The notes: a model not told the origin generated them from the sequence alone. 64,000 nucleotides of DNA from Lycorma delicatula (GCF_047948215.1 NC_134467.1:39988520-40052519), one strand, 5' to 3'. Counted from the first letter of the stretch, positions 45,129-56,399 are shown. Translations and numbers: made by a program.

Positions 45129-46052
45129 ATGGAGCATCGGAATTTAGAGCGACGTTGTGCGGTCAAGTTTTGTGTTAAACTTTGGGAATCAGCGAGTGTG
45201 ACCTTTGAAAAGTCGAAACAGGCGTATGGGGAACATCGCTTATCAAAAGCACAAGTTTTCCGCCGGCACAAATCATTTTTGGAAGGCCGAGAACACGTTG
45301 AAGATCAACTTCGCTTAGGGAGACGTTCAACTTCAACATCTGACGAAAACGTTGAGCGTGTGAGGGTTCTTGTGAGATCGGACCGTCGTTTAACAATAAG
45401 GATGATGAGTGAACAGTTAAATTTAAACATTTTCACCGTACGCGTACATCAAATTTTGACAGACGATTTGGACATGCGAAAGGTTTGTGCGAAATCGGTG
45501 CCGAAAAACCTCACAATGGAAGAAATGGCCAATCGAAGAAACGTGTGCGTTGATCTTCTTGAGAGGATTGACAATGACCAAGAATTCTTCAATCGTGTGA
45601 TCGTTGGTGATGAATCCTGGATATTTGAGCAAGATCTTGAAACAAAGCGGCAAAGCGAAGAGTGGCACACAACGTCATCTCCTCGACCTAAAAAATGTCG
45701 AATGAACAAATCAAACATCAAAACTGTGCTAATTTGCTTTTTTAATAGTAGGGGTTTTCGTGCATAAAGAATTTGTTCCTCCAGGACAAACTGTCAACTG
45801 AGTGTTTTACAAAGGTTTTCTTGAAAGGCTCAGGAAAAGAGTGATTCGCATGAAACCAGACATTGTAGACAAGTGGATGCTTCATCATGACAATGCCCCG
45901 TATCACACAGCCATTTCCATCGGGCAATGTTTGACCTCAAAACGCATCTTTACATTTCCTCAACCCCCCCTCCGCCCTCCATGGTCACCTGATTTGAGAC
46001 CTTTTCCCGAAATTGAAACATTTCTTAAAAGGACGTCATTTTGGAACTCTGG
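45129..46052 (+). pseudogene. Mariner (DD34D-type) transposase pseudogene, split by insertion
   Basis: ATG 45129 gives MEHRNLERRCAVKFCVKLWE with HTH 1 (KAQVFRRHKSFLEGREHVED), HTH 2 (DRRLTIRMMSEQLNLNI), GDESWIFEQDLETKRQSEE (first Asp) and SPRPKKCRMNKSNIK. A frameshift near 45755 and a stop near 45800 follow. The second Asp is in HHDNAPYHTA near 45890; SPDL is present near 45990, but the stretch that should hold the third Asp is deleted. The C-terminus resumes after the LINE at 47236 (IQKTVIDQLKVLPVEAFQRC) and runs nearly into the right TIR. Confidence 0.9.
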
Positions 46053-47227
46053 AGAGTTGGTTAGCTGGCATCTCTCCCGCCACCACCCCATTGGGTCGCC
46101 CTAGAGCATAGACCAAATGTTCCGTGCCAAAAAACGGCTACTGTGCCTCAAAACAGATTTGCGACCTCGTTATTCCTAATACTCGTAGTGAGCTCCTATC
46201 TTGCGTGAGCGGTTAAGCTGGGTGCCGTACAGCACCCGCTTTATGTGTCACTTGTCACATTAAAACTAGATCGGGGAGGCGCACCCCTTGTTATAATTTA
46301 AAACTAAAAAAGTTATAAGTTAAAAAGACGGCAATTTAAGCCGCCACGCCTCGGTAGCTGTTTGCCAGCTAGTGCCTGTCCACCATTTAAAGCGCTTGGA
46401 ACTTATTACTGGCTGATGGCAGCCATTATTTCAAGGAAGACTTCCCACAGACACGCTACAGGAATCAATAAATCTCATTTCTAACGATGACGGTTGAACA
46501 TCGCAACCTCATCGAGGAACTCCCACACGGTCTGACAATGCGGCTCACGCCACATTGACTCACCGTTTATGAGCGGCCAGTTTTCCCCCTGACCTCTAAG
46601 TTCCAGGGTGGCCCGGTCACTGGTCCCCCCCCCCCAAAAGAAGAGCAGTCGAACATTAGATGTTCGTTCGAGTGGACTTGCCCGCAGACACACAACTCAT
46701 CAGCCGCTAGGCGAAACCTGCACAGATATTGCATCAAATTCACATGGTTGGTGAGCACTTGGGCACCCGCCGCCCTTAAAAATGAAGTCGAGGCATACCA
46801 TCCCCCCAGATCCTGTATAAATCTATACAGAGATCTTCCCTTAGTCGTGGTGTGCCATTCATGCTGCCATGCATCCATCGCGAGGCTCCAAAGCCTCTTC
46901 CGCAGGCGGGAAATGGGCAACTGTTCGAAATTTAGATCCGGTGTATTGTGATAGCCGTTCCGTTCCGGTTCTAGCCCGGCCCGGTTTCGGGCCGGGCTAG
47001 AATCCCATATACCTCGGTTTCCCGACCTCTTCGCAACTTCCACATGGCTGCTCGAACTTTCACCACTAAATCGATTGGGAGAGCCTTTCCCAATACGGTA
47101 GTAGCCTCGTAGGAGGTTGTTTTAAAAACACCAGTGCATACAATTAAGGCTCTGCGCTGGGCATTCCTTAAATTTAGAAGCAGTGCTCTATTTCTATCCA
47201 ACCTGTGCGCCCAAACTGGCGCCGCGT
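46053..47227 (-). mobile_element. R1/jockey-like LINE 3' fragment inserted in the mariner
   Basis: Bounded by AACTCTGG at 46045-46052 and 47228-47235, an 8-bp target-site duplication. Minus strand: HQSYAAPVWAHRLDRNRALL then NAQRRALIVCTGVFKT (RT C-terminal region), a frameshift near 47000, SRLRKRLWSLAMDAWQHEWH near 46900, and the zinc-knuckle-like CVCGQVHSNEHLMFDC near 46670 typical of R1-type elements. 46053-46480 is the GC-richer 3' UTR (for example GTGCCGTACAGCACCCGC). No poly(A) tail is visible. Confidence 0.85.
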
Positions 47228-47368
47228 AACTCTGGTGAATATTCAAAAGACTGTGATCGACCAGTTAAAAGTCCTACCAGTTGAAGCCTTCCAGCGCTGC
47301 TACCAGGAATGGGAACAACGACTCCGCCGGTGTGTAGATGTCTCATTACTTTTCTCACACATCTCGTA

Positions 47369-47887
47369 TGATTCGACAAGTATAAAATTTATTTCAGCTC
47401 TATTTCGATCAGAACGGTATCACAAAATAAAAGCTATATCTCGAGTAGTATGGCAAAATATATAAATAATTATTTAAAATATAAACCCATTAAATTATGT
47501 TCAAGGAAATATCTGAAGATAATAACTATACAAAAAAATAATTTACTATTTAAAAGGTGTTAACCAAAGTTATTTAACACGTATTTATTTATACGTTAAA
47601 TAGCGTTCAGAAAATTTATTTAATTTTTTTTGAAAATAAATTGGTTTGACGATTTTAATTTCTAAATGTCCAGTAATTTAAAATGACAATGGAAGCTTAA
47701 TAATACTTTTTTTCGCAAAAATGGCCTTGTTACATAAAATGTTTTGTTGTCTGGTTCAGTAGAGTGGATATTATTTATTTATTTTCTTTCAAATACGAGA
47801 TTTTAATTTCCCGCAACGAATATAGCTAGCCTGAAGGGGGGAGTGTATGATGATCGTGTCAAAAATAGGGTATCAGAGTTTTTTCAA
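47369..47887. other. Presumed intronic AT-rich DNA
   Basis: No exon or element recognised. Confidence 0.5.
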
Positions 47888-48178
47888 AACGCACCAACTT
47901 TGTCTAGTGGTGAACGCGTCTTCCCAAATTAGTTAATTCGATGTTGAGAGTTCCAGCGTTCAAGTTCTAATAAGTTAGACATTTTTATACGTATCTGAAT
48001 ACTAGATCGTATATACCAGATACCGGTGTTCTTTGGTGGTTGGGTTTCAATTAACCACACATCTCCGTAATGGTCGAACTGAGACTATAAGACTATACTT
48101 CATTTACACTCATACATATCATCCTCTGAAGTATTATCTGAATTATAATTACCGGAGGCTAAACAGAAAAGAGAAAGT
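47888..48178 (+). repeat. tRNA-derived SINE family 1, copy
   Basis: TTTGTCTAGTGGTGAACGCG A box, AGTTCCAGCGTTCAAGTTCT B box, GTGTTCTTTGGTGGTTGGGT body, TTACCGGAGGCTAAACAGAA tail. Directly abuts the duplicated block starting near 48184. Confidence 0.85.
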
Positions 48179-48574
48179 AAAAGGTAATGTTTAGATGACT
48201 AACGACCAGTTTAAACCGATTCGATACTGTGTCTATTAAAGGAGGTATGATGATTTCTTTTTGTCTTTAAAAACTCATTTTTTCAACCCCGTGGGTCAGT
48301 AGCTGGTGATATCAAAAAACTTTACTTATATAAGTTTTAGGCTCTTATTCAATAGTAGAAACTTTAAACGAATTCGATATTTTGCTTAATAAGAAAGTTA
48401 TAGCGATATTTTATTTTTTCGAAAAAGTCCCCCCATTTCCACCCCCATGGTCCGATTTTAGCTGTTAACGAACTTGACCGAGATTTTGGGACGAGTTATT
48501 TTTAAGGAGCAATTTGAAAGTTATCGGCCCAAAATTACGGCAGTTATCGTGTGTCCACAAGAAAGTGACATATA

Positions 48575-49708
48575 CAGAGTGATTCAAAGAAACGGGAAAT
48601 TTAAAAAAATTAAATAACGTTAATGAAAAATTATTTTTAGAAAATGAATTTAATTTCATGTAATTGTTCAAATGTTGCCATTTCAGGATACATACATTTT
48701 AGTTTATTTTTTAAAGATGACATCTTCCAGGTGACCTCCTCTTCTACGTAAACACTCACGAAGTCTCTTCGTTAAATTGTTCACGGTTTGACGTAACATC
48801 TCGACTGGAATTTCCGCAATTGTTTCTCGGATCTTTGCCTTCAGTTCTTCGGTTGCAGCTGGTCTACTGTGGAACACTTTGCTTTTAAGGTGACCCCGCA
48901 AAAAGTAATCGCAAGCTGAGAGATCAGGCGATCTGGGAGGCCATCTAATGTCACCGTTTCGTGAAATGACACGTTGCCCAAACAATCGGCGTACAGCTGC
49001 CATCGATATTCGTGCAGTATGAGACGTTGCTCCGTCTTGTTGAAACCAGGCTGTGTTAAGAATCGGTGGAAATCTCTTTTGTTGTTCCACAACAAAGGTT
49101 TCAAGCACGGCTACGTAACGAGCCGATGTCACTGTAATCGCAACACCGTTGTCATCCTCAAAAAAATAAGGGCCTATAACACCGTAAGATGACATAGCAA
49201 ACCACACGGTCACTTTCTGGCTGTGCAACGGACGCCGGTGTAGCTGCGTAGGATTTTCTTGTGCCCGGTATCTGAAATTTTGCTCGTTAACAAATCCACC
49301 GAGGTGGAAATGCGCTTTGTCTGACATCCATAGTTCGTGAACAAACTCTTCGTTATCGTTTATCTTCTGAAGCATGACATTACAGAATTGCGTTCGCACA
49401 ATCTTTTTCATTGCCGAACCGGTTTCCTCAAAATTAGATATCCATGTTTTAATTGCACGTGCTGATGGAACACGGTCGTGCCGTCCCAGATTAAAATGAC
49501 GGCGAAATTCTCTACGCGCACCCTCCACACCGTCATTGTTTTTGTAAAACGCTTTGATAGCAAATGCACGTTGCGCACCACTCCAAGGATCCATGACAAC
49601 TAAATGGCAGGTTAGGTTAGAGAGGCTGGCGCCACTTATCAAGTGGTACCAATCGCCCACGGCTACCAACACAACTTTCAAAATTTCTCGTTTCTTTGAA
49701 TCTTTCTG
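48575..49708 (-). mobile_element. DD41D-type mariner-like element with a DNA-binding-domain deletion
   Basis: 1134 bp flanked by TA. TIRs of about 26 bp: CAGAGTGATTCAAAGAAACG at the left and its counterpart CAGAAAGATTCAAAGAAACG at the right. The block at 57769-58288 is the empty site. Confidence 0.92.
48704..49594 (-). CDS. DD41D-type transposase lacking the second HTH
   Basis: Starts at ATG 49594 (MDPWSGAQRAFAIKAFYKNN) and runs 296 codons without a stop to 48704 (HLEDVIFKK). HTH 1 and its ETGSAMKK linker are present. The protein then jumps to RTQFCNVMLQKINDNEEFVH, so about 80-100 residues containing HTH 2 are missing in frame. The catalytic region is complete: first Asp in MSDKAHF (most relatives have Glu where this has Lys), second in QQDGATSH, third in SACDYF, with 41 residues between the last two. 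Upstream in-frame codons to 49681 are open but lie outside the conserved start. It might give a protein that cuts poorly or competes with full-length enzyme; that is speculation. Confidence 0.82.
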   Translation of the reverse strand: MDPWSGAQRAFAIKAFYKNNDGVEGARREFRRHFNLGRHDRVPSARAIKTWISNFEETGSAMKKIVRTQFCNVMLQKINDNEEFVHELWMSDKAHFHLGGFVNEQNFRYRAQENPTQLHRRPLHSQKVTVWFAMSSYGVIGPYFFEDDNGVAITVTSARYVAVLETFVVEQQKRFPPILNTAWFQQDGATSHTARISMAAVRRLFGQRVISRNGDIRWPPRSPDLSACDYFLRGHLKSKVFHSRPAATEELKAKIRETIAEIPVEMLRQTVNNLTKRLRECLRRRGGHLEDVIFKK

Positions 49709-49849
49709 TATATAAACTTTTGAACTGACGGTGGTTTTGGGTCTGGGGGAATGTGAAACGGGAAGAAATATCGAAATTTTCCGGAAGTCGAATCATGGTA
49801 ACCATTACAATAGGTAGCTTTCTTATGAAATCTACCGGAAATCAGTGAG

Positions 49850-50970
49850 AAATTGTTTCACTTAAAATGTAAGTTTCAAGTCAGAAATAGAGTACGCCAC
49901 GTTTAAAAACAATAATTGCATTTTTTTTTTTTACGAGCGTACCTTACAAAACAGCAATTCCAATTATTATTTTTAACAGATGGTAAGTTAAAAATTTTTG
50001 AGGTGTTAGAAAAGTTTTGATTCTAATTGTGGGCGGTGGGCGAAAAAGTTTGAGAATCTACAAACTAGTTGGAATCTTAAAACGTAATGATTTTCGAAAA
50101 AAACAGATATCCTATTTTTGAAATGATCTACATATTTTCCCTTTTAATATAGATATTCTAGCTGCATTTGCCGGGAAAGTAATAATTTATCTTTTAGTTA
50201 CCCAAGTTTTCTTTGGGCACAGTTTAGTTGTAGTAAATCTAAGATGATTAAGTACGTACTTGGTATAGAAATCTCTTTGTGAATACAAAGAGAAACGCTA
50301 TTAATCTGCTGTGGTTTAACTTACTCAGAATAATGAACACACACACATATGTATATAAAACTAAGCCGGTAACAAGAAATTCATTCATTTTACGGGATAA
50401 TGTGAGCAAAACGGTAATGTAATAGTACCCTGCATTTAAATAGCTTTTGAATTATTTTGTTTTATTACGTTGGTACACCTGTTAATCGGAATTCATTGAC
50501 TGTGATCGATTACATATCTACATGTATATTCTCTATGCAGATTGACAAGTGTATTTCATAAAATTTACAGTTTTATTCAATAATTAATTCCAGTAAATTA
50601 CACTGGAGAGGTATGATCATTTGTATTTTAATGAACAAATTTAATTCCTACATACGTCCGCTAATTTTAATAAATGACAATATATTTCAATGAATGTCTC
50701 ATCATTTATTATCAGATCTAACGACTTATTTATTTTTGCATTTATAAAAAATTGGATTAATTTTTATTCGTACTGGTCTTCTCTCATTGATAACTTTGAT
50801 GTTGGTGGTAGTAAAATGGTATTGTTTTACAATCGTAAAGTTCTAGGTTTGAATATACAGGCGTCTCACAAAAAAATATTAATGTACGCCTATTAAATTA
50901 CATATATACACATGTTCTTTAAATGGAAAGGACAAAAAGTTTCATTTCATTAATAAATTATGATATTTTT
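49850..50970. other. Presumed intronic AT-rich DNA
   Basis: No gene or named element recognised. Confidence 0.5.
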
Positions 50971-50974
50971 GTCG

Positions 50975-51215
50975 TATTTTTACTTCCTTGTAGAAAGTAA
51001 AGGAAGTATTGTGATCGCGAAAAATTTCGGTTTTCAGATTTTAACGGAAATATCCAATTTGACCGTCTTTGAATCCATTTTGACTAGTTTCGGTGTGACG
51101 TCTGTACGTACGTATGTATGTATCTCGCATAACTCAAGGAGGATGTTGAAATTTTTGATTTAGGACTGTTGTAACATCTAGTTGTGCACCTTCCCTTTTG
51201 ATTGCAATCGACTGG
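50975..51215. repeat. Dispersed repeat fragment, class unknown
   Basis: AAGTATTGTGATCGCGAAAA, TGACTAGTTTCGGTGTGACG, GTACGTACGTATGTATGTAT and AGTTGTGCACCTTCCCTTTT. The last part recurs inverted at 60295-60385 (GATTGCAATTAAAAAGGGAG, GTGCACAACTA), so it belongs to a dispersed family. Confidence 0.65.
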
Positions 51216-51602
51216 ACCGCCGCTTGTGAGTGGCCAATTGTCTCCTTGACCTCTAAGTTCCTGGATGGCCCGGTCTCTGCCTCCCTCCCTAGATCAGGAC
51301 AGTAAAATATTAGATGTTCATTTTGACTTGACCTCCCCGCAGACGCACAGCTCATCAGCTGACAGGCAAAACCGAAACAGATATTGGTTCAAATTAACAT
51401 TGTTGTTGAGCACCTGGGCACCCGTTACCCTCAAAAACGAACTCGAGGCATACCATCCCCCCAAATCCTGTATAGATTTATACAAGGATCTTCCCTTAGT
51501 CGTGGTGTCTCATTCCAGCTGCCATGCTTCCATCGTAAGGTTCTGCAGCCTCTTCCGCAGGCGGGAGATGGGCAACTGAACGAAATTTAGGTCCGGTACA
51601 TT
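51216..51602 (-). mobile_element. R1/jockey-like LINE fragment, second copy
   Basis: Aligns with 46560-46950 in the same orientation: ACCGGGCCATCCAGGAACTT complement near 51260, SSQNEHLIFYCPDLGREAET near 51300 (decayed zinc knuckle), and the complement of CGAGTTCGTTTTTGAGGGTA near 51440. Broken by stops. Upstream to 51770 lies an unrelated GC-richer stretch. Confidence 0.75.
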
Positions 51603-51771
51603 AACTTAAATTTCGTTTCATCGGTTTTCATCATTCAAAAAAAAATATTTTTGCCCAACATGTAATCGATTTTGGACGCCTAATAATCTTATTCCGAGAA
51701 GCCGCCCGCTAGGGTAACCCGCCTGGAAGGCGTGCGTACGGCACGCAACTGCAGCTAGTAGAAATATAATA

Positions 51772-53105
51772 CAGAGTTATCATAAAAGAATGATGCGGTT
51801 TTGAATATGGTTTAAATTAAAACAGAATTACAGTTTATGTTTTTTATTTTTCAAATTTGTCGTCTCAATCATTGTTTTACATAATTAATAAATTTCAATA
51901 TGTACGCCCTTAGTCGCTCGACAAATGTCTAAACGATACTCAACTTCTCTCCAAACATTAGTTAACATTTCTTCGTTAACGGTTGTCATTGATTCATTAA
52001 TCCTGTTTTTTAAACGGTTTAGGTCGGTAATTTTTCATTTATAAACAACGCTTTTGATGTGCCTCCGCAAGTAAAAATCGCAAGGTGTCAGGTCTGGACT
52101 CCTTGGAGGCCAAAGTACGGGTCCTTGCCGGCCTATCCATCTATCTCCAAATTTTTCGTTCCAAGCGTCCGTGACCGAAGCATTGAAGTGCGGGGGAGTA
52201 CCATCTTGTTGGAAATGAAGACGATGAATGTTTTCGAGTTCATCCGGCTGAGGAAAGCAATAATCGGTTAATATGGAAAGATACACGACTCCTTTAATTG
52301 TTTTTTCGGCAAAGAAGAAAGGCCCTATTACAGGATTTTTCATCACACCGCACCAAACATTAACTTTAGGCGAATCGCGTTGTTTCTCAATAATTGCGTG
52401 TGGGTTTTCAGATCCCCTATATTCGTGAATTGTGTCTGTTAATGCATCCATTCACATGGAATGTAGCTTCGTCTCTAAAAATTATATCGTCTAAAAATGA
52501 TTCATTTTCACTTATTCTGTCCGACATTTCAACAGCGAAATTGTAACGTTTTACACCATCATCAGGTTTCAATTTCTGCAGTATCTGGATTTTATAAGCG
52601 TGTAATTTCAGTTTTTTACGTAAAACTTTGTGAACTGTTGATTTTGGAATACCTAATTAGAAGCTTCGACGGGGGTTGGACTTCCCAGGACTTCTAATTG
52701 CCGATCGTCTAATTAGTTCAACCGTTTCGTCCGGTACACTTGGTCTGCCAGTTGATTTGTGTTTTTTAACCGATCCGGTTTCTTCGAATCGTTTGAACCG
52801 ACGTGTTATATTATATTTATGTGGTGAATCTCTTCCGAATTCACGTCGTAACGCACTTTGAACTAAAATTACGGATTTTAATTCGGCCATCAATAAAACA
52901 CACTTTGCTTTGTCTTTATACGAGAACATAGTAACTCGCTAAACTCACCGCAACAACAATACAAGAACTGACGTTGTGGTTACAACTGCTGATAAACAAA
53001 CTTTTGGATTGGTGGCTTTCAGGGATATCAGTATAACATCTAGAAATTTCTCTACAATCTTCCTGTGAATTACTGAAACCGCACAATTCTTTTATGATAA
53101 CCCTG
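51772..53105 (-). mobile_element. DD41D (rosa-like) mariner element
   Basis: 1334 bp flanked by TA. Ends are CAGAGTTATCATAAAAGAAT at 51772 and, inverted, CAGGGTTATCATAAAAGAAT at 53105, matching for about 30 bp. One transposase gene on the minus strand. Confidence 0.92.
51885..52929 (-). pseudogene. DD41D transposase pseudogene
   Basis: ATG 52929 (MFSYKDKAKCVLLMAELKSV), HTH 1 with RRFKRFEETGSVKKHKSTGR, a nonsense codon near 52660, HTH 2 (LGIPKSTVHKVLRKKLKL), LDDIIFRDEATFHVNG (first Asp), an extra base near 52407 shifting the frame, QQDGTPPHF (second Asp), WPPRSPDLTPCDFYL (third Asp, 41 residues on), TGA at 52035-52037, then an open run to TATKGxHIE-like CRATKGVHIEIY and stop at 51885. Two stops and one frameshift; otherwise full length (about 348 residues). 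Confidence 0.88.
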
Positions 53106-53393
53106 TATAATAGAAATGTAATATATAAATCACGTTAGGAATGGAGAGATATTGTATGGGCCGTGATTAAGTAAAGGAATTATTTGAGTATTTGTCTGGA
53201 TTGATCAAGGGAAACTATGGTTAAACCTTGAGTTGAGCAGCGTCACAAAATACTACACACAATTCGTTGTAAAATTAAAAAAAAAAAAATCGAATTAAAT
53301 TCCACAGTAATTATTTATTAATATATAAACATATGAATTATTAGTAAAGTAAACGTATAAGATATTAAATATAAAATAGAATATAAAAAGTAA

Positions 53394-53587
53394 AAGAATA
53401 GTCGGTTTAATATTGGAGGCACAAGTAGAAGGAAAAAATTGTGCAGGCAGCCAATGTTTGAAATATGTAAAATAAATTGATGATGTAGGATGTAGGGGGT
53501 ATACCAAAATGAAACGACTGGCACTAGATTGCTAATCTTGGAGAGCTGCATCAAACCAGTCAAATGACTGAATACAAAAAAAAATTA
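53394..53587 (+). mobile_element. LINE family A, copy A8 (very short 3' end)
   Basis: 194-bp tail fragment bounded by the 14-bp duplication AATATAAAAAGTAA at 53380-53393 and 53588-53601. Ends CAAATGACTGAATACA plus a poly(A) run. Encodes the decayed end of the ORF near 53470-53565. Confidence 0.9.
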
Positions 53588-53736
53588 AATATAAAAAGTA
53601 ACTTACAATTTAATTTTATGTCTTGACGACCGAATAATATAAAGGTAACAATTTTTAATTTAAATATGTTTTTATATTTATGAATTAACATGTTATGGGA
53701 AGTCCCTGATGATGGAGTAACGGTACCGAAAATACT

Positions 53737-53739
<3 letters not shown>

Positions 53740-53796
<57 letters not shown>
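53740..53796. repeat. (TA)n microsatellite, about 28 units
   Basis: The longest uninterrupted TA tract in the window. Confidence 0.95.
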
Positions 53797-53798
<2 letters not shown>

Positions 53799-54462
53799 AA
53801 ATTGTCAGTAAGTGAAACTTTAATTTATACAATAAAAAATAAACTACTGCTAATGAAATGACGTGTAATGAGTGAAATGTAACATTTTCATCATATTGAA
53901 ACAAAGTACGTTATTTTCAAATAAAATAAATTACCTCTTAATTATTCAGCTGCCAAATTTGAACTACGCATCTTATTTGACTGAAAATATAAATTATAAA
54001 TAGTGCTGTCACTGTGTGGGGAAAAATACTAACTCGATCGAAAATGTATATTCCGCAAAATTAGAAAAAAAGGTTTTATTTTTTGATCGTACTTCTTTTA
54101 TATTAATTGAGTAATTTTCTAATATTTTGAAATATAATTCTTAATATGTTTTTTTTTAAAATTATTATTTATACTTAATTTATATTATTTTGTTTTAATT
54201 TCAGATTGGATGTTCACATGACCGTTATAAAACCAATAAATGTGAAGTTAAATGTCTCGATCATTATACATATGTAATTTATTACTACAGAATATTACAT
54301 TACCCCCTGAGTAAGTAGTAACAGATATAATTAAATAAAAATAAATATATTATAACACGATCAAGTTAATATTAATTGTATGAAAAATATGTGAACTAAA
54401 CAATTATAAACTACTTGGTTGATTCAATTGTCCTACGGTTACAAATATAGATGGGTTTTACA
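53797..54462. other. Presumed intronic AT-rich DNA
   Basis: No gene or named element recognised before the giant element. Confidence 0.5.
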
Positions 54463-54464
54463 TA

Positions 54465-55891
54465 CAGGGTGATTCAGGAGGATAGGGTAATACTTTGACA
54501 ACTAATTCTAGAGGCTAAAAATAAGAAAAAAAGTTCATATAAACATAGGTCCGAAAACGCTTCCTTAACGAGTTATACAGAGTGAAAGATTTCGCCCGAG
54601 TTTCAGTTCCTCCGGGTAAATTAAGCTTTCTGAAAATCTGGGAAGGTCAATTAAGGGGCAAATTTAATTGTTTCTAATGGCTTTTGTGCTGAGAAATCGA
54701 AAAAAATGGTCCCAGAACTGTATCTATCTTAGTTTCTAAGATATCCCATGTAAAACTACAAAAATAGGGTCAAAAAGCACATTTTTTTAGGTTTGACGTA
54801 CAATAACGTTGTTAAATTGACAATAAATCATATATTTTTTAAACATAAATTATAGAGAATTTAATTATAAGAAGATTGATGTAAATAATGTCAACAGAAA
54901 ACAAATAAAATTTTAAGCATGTCGACTCTTATTAACAACAAAACCAACGAAAACTTTGTAACATGTAATGTTACAAAAAAGAAAACAGATGTGTCTAATA
55001 GGTACAATAATTTTAGACCTACGGAAAACAAGTTGGCAAACTGATTTCATTCATCACAATTTGTTTAAATACTACTCATTGTTGTCAGTTAATTGTGGTA
55101 TTGTGTTAAATAACCTTTCGCTAATTATAAGAAGATTGATGTAAATAATGTCGCTCCCCAGATTTCTCGTGTCACGTAACAATTGCTCCTCCGAGATAAG
55201 GGCGTCGACGTCCTTTATCAGCAAATGGACCCGCCGAACGTCCCTATCTGTTGTTTTTTTTGTATTAGAAAAAATTAAAATATTTATTTTTGTTTTTACA
55301 AAAGATGTTCAGATTGCTGTGCTTTCCAACACAGCGATGCACATTTGCGTTCTAATGTCCATAATGAGATTCACTTGACGCATAACGTTGTTAATGCCGT
55401 AGATATTTCTATTAAATATTCTCATTCACTTCATCGATAGAATGGGATATCGATTCATGAATATCTGTTAAATAACCCCAGAGGAAAAGGGTCATTTTTA
55501 CTACGACTTTTTTGACGTTTTTACTACGAGAGAGAGAGAGAGAGAAAAAGATGAAGAGGGAGAGAGTGTAACAGAGACATATTGAGAAAGAGAGGGGGGA
55601 GAGTGGCAGAGAGAGAGAGAGAGAAAGTGAGAGAGATACAGACATGAGAGAGAGAACGATTTAATTTTTACAATGTAAAAAAATATATGAAATATATAGT
55701 ATTTTATTTTTATATTACATTACAAAAAAAAAATTAACAAGTGAAATATATTATAACAATCTTTCACTTTCTAAAATGAATAGATTTTCAACATTAAAAT
55801 GAGACAAAAAATAATTCTTGTATCTTTACATTGTAAAACAATAAAATAACTTCAAATTTTAAAATATAACTAATAGTAAAATTAAAAAAAA
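54465..55891 (+). repeat. Left arm of the giant inverted repeat
   Basis: Three parts: 54465-54892 is the family arm; 54893-55122 is the family's subterminal region; 55123-55891 is a segment seen only in this element, opening with a repeat of the 30-bp motif AATTATAAGAAGATTGATGT... and carrying a purine microsatellite. A 76-codon open frame (55148-55378) is matched in the other arm only because the DNA is nearly identical. Confidence 0.9.
55525..55660. repeat. (GA)n-rich microsatellite in the left arm
   Basis: Imperfect GA tracts; the inverted partner is the CT-rich tract at about 58750-58880. Confidence 0.92.
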
Positions 55892-56280
55892 GCATAGGTC
55901 CGAAAACGCTTCCTTAACGAGTTATACAGAGTGAAAGATTTCGCCCGAGTTTCAGTTCCTCCGGGTAAATTAAGCTTTCTGAAAATCTGGGAAGGTCAAT
56001 TAAGGGGTAAATTTAATTGTTTCTAATGGCTTTTGTGCTGAGAAATCGAAAAAAATGGTCCCACAACTGTATCTCTTTTAGTTTCTAAGATATCCCATGT
56101 AAAACGCCAAAAATAGGGTCAAAAACACATTTTTTTACGTATGACGTACAATAACGTTGTTAAATTGGCAATAAATCATACATTTTTTAAACATAAATTG
56201 TAGAGAATTTAATTATAAGAAGATTAATGTAAATAATGTCAACAGAAAACAAATAAAATTTTAAACATGTCGACTTTTAT
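55892..56280 (+). repeat. Internal direct duplicate of the arm
   Basis: Nearly identical to 54541-54925 and sharing private variants such as CGCTTCCTTAACGAG and GCTTTTGTGCTGAGAAATCG, but lacking the outermost 76 bp. Ends with CATGTCGACTTTTATTAACA. Confidence 0.9.
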
Positions 56281-56399
56281 TAACAATAAAACAGATTGAA
56301 ACAATTTTTTCGTTATGTACAGTAGAAAATAACTGGAGGAAGAAAGAATACTAACTGCTTTTTTTATAATAATGATAAAATGCTGCTTACAAGTAGTAT

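Larger units (their letters stand above)
44937..47366 (+). mobile_element. Mariner with perfect 26-bp TIRs, interrupted by a LINE
   Basis: TIRs starting CGAGATGTGTGAGAAAAG (44937-44962) and ending CTTTTCTCACACATCTCG (47341-47366) are exact inverse copies over 26 bp, with TA on both sides. Without the 1.18 kb LINE insertion the element is about 1.25 kb, normal for mariner. Confidence 0.93.
48184..49840. repeat. Duplicated block, filled allele (interrupted by a mariner)
   Basis: 48184-48572 plus 49711-49840 together match 57769-58288 in inverted orientation at roughly 80-85% identity. Shared words include AAGAAAGTTATAGCGATATT, TTACGGCAGTTATCGTGT, TTTTGAACTGACGGTGGTTT and ATTCGACTTCC (complement). 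Identity of the underlying repeat is unknown. Confidence 0.85.

Noticed and set aside
53560..53904. 114-codon frame with a Tyr-Ile run
   Set aside because: It is the translation of a (TA)n microsatellite.
55148..55378. 76-codon frame conserved in both arms of the giant element
   Set aside because: The two frames are alike only because the arm DNA is about 98% identical; composition gives no domain and the frame is short. Kept as arm sequence, not a gene.
55412..55645. Serine/leucine-rich 77-codon frame
   Set aside because: It is the translation of a GA/CT microsatellite.
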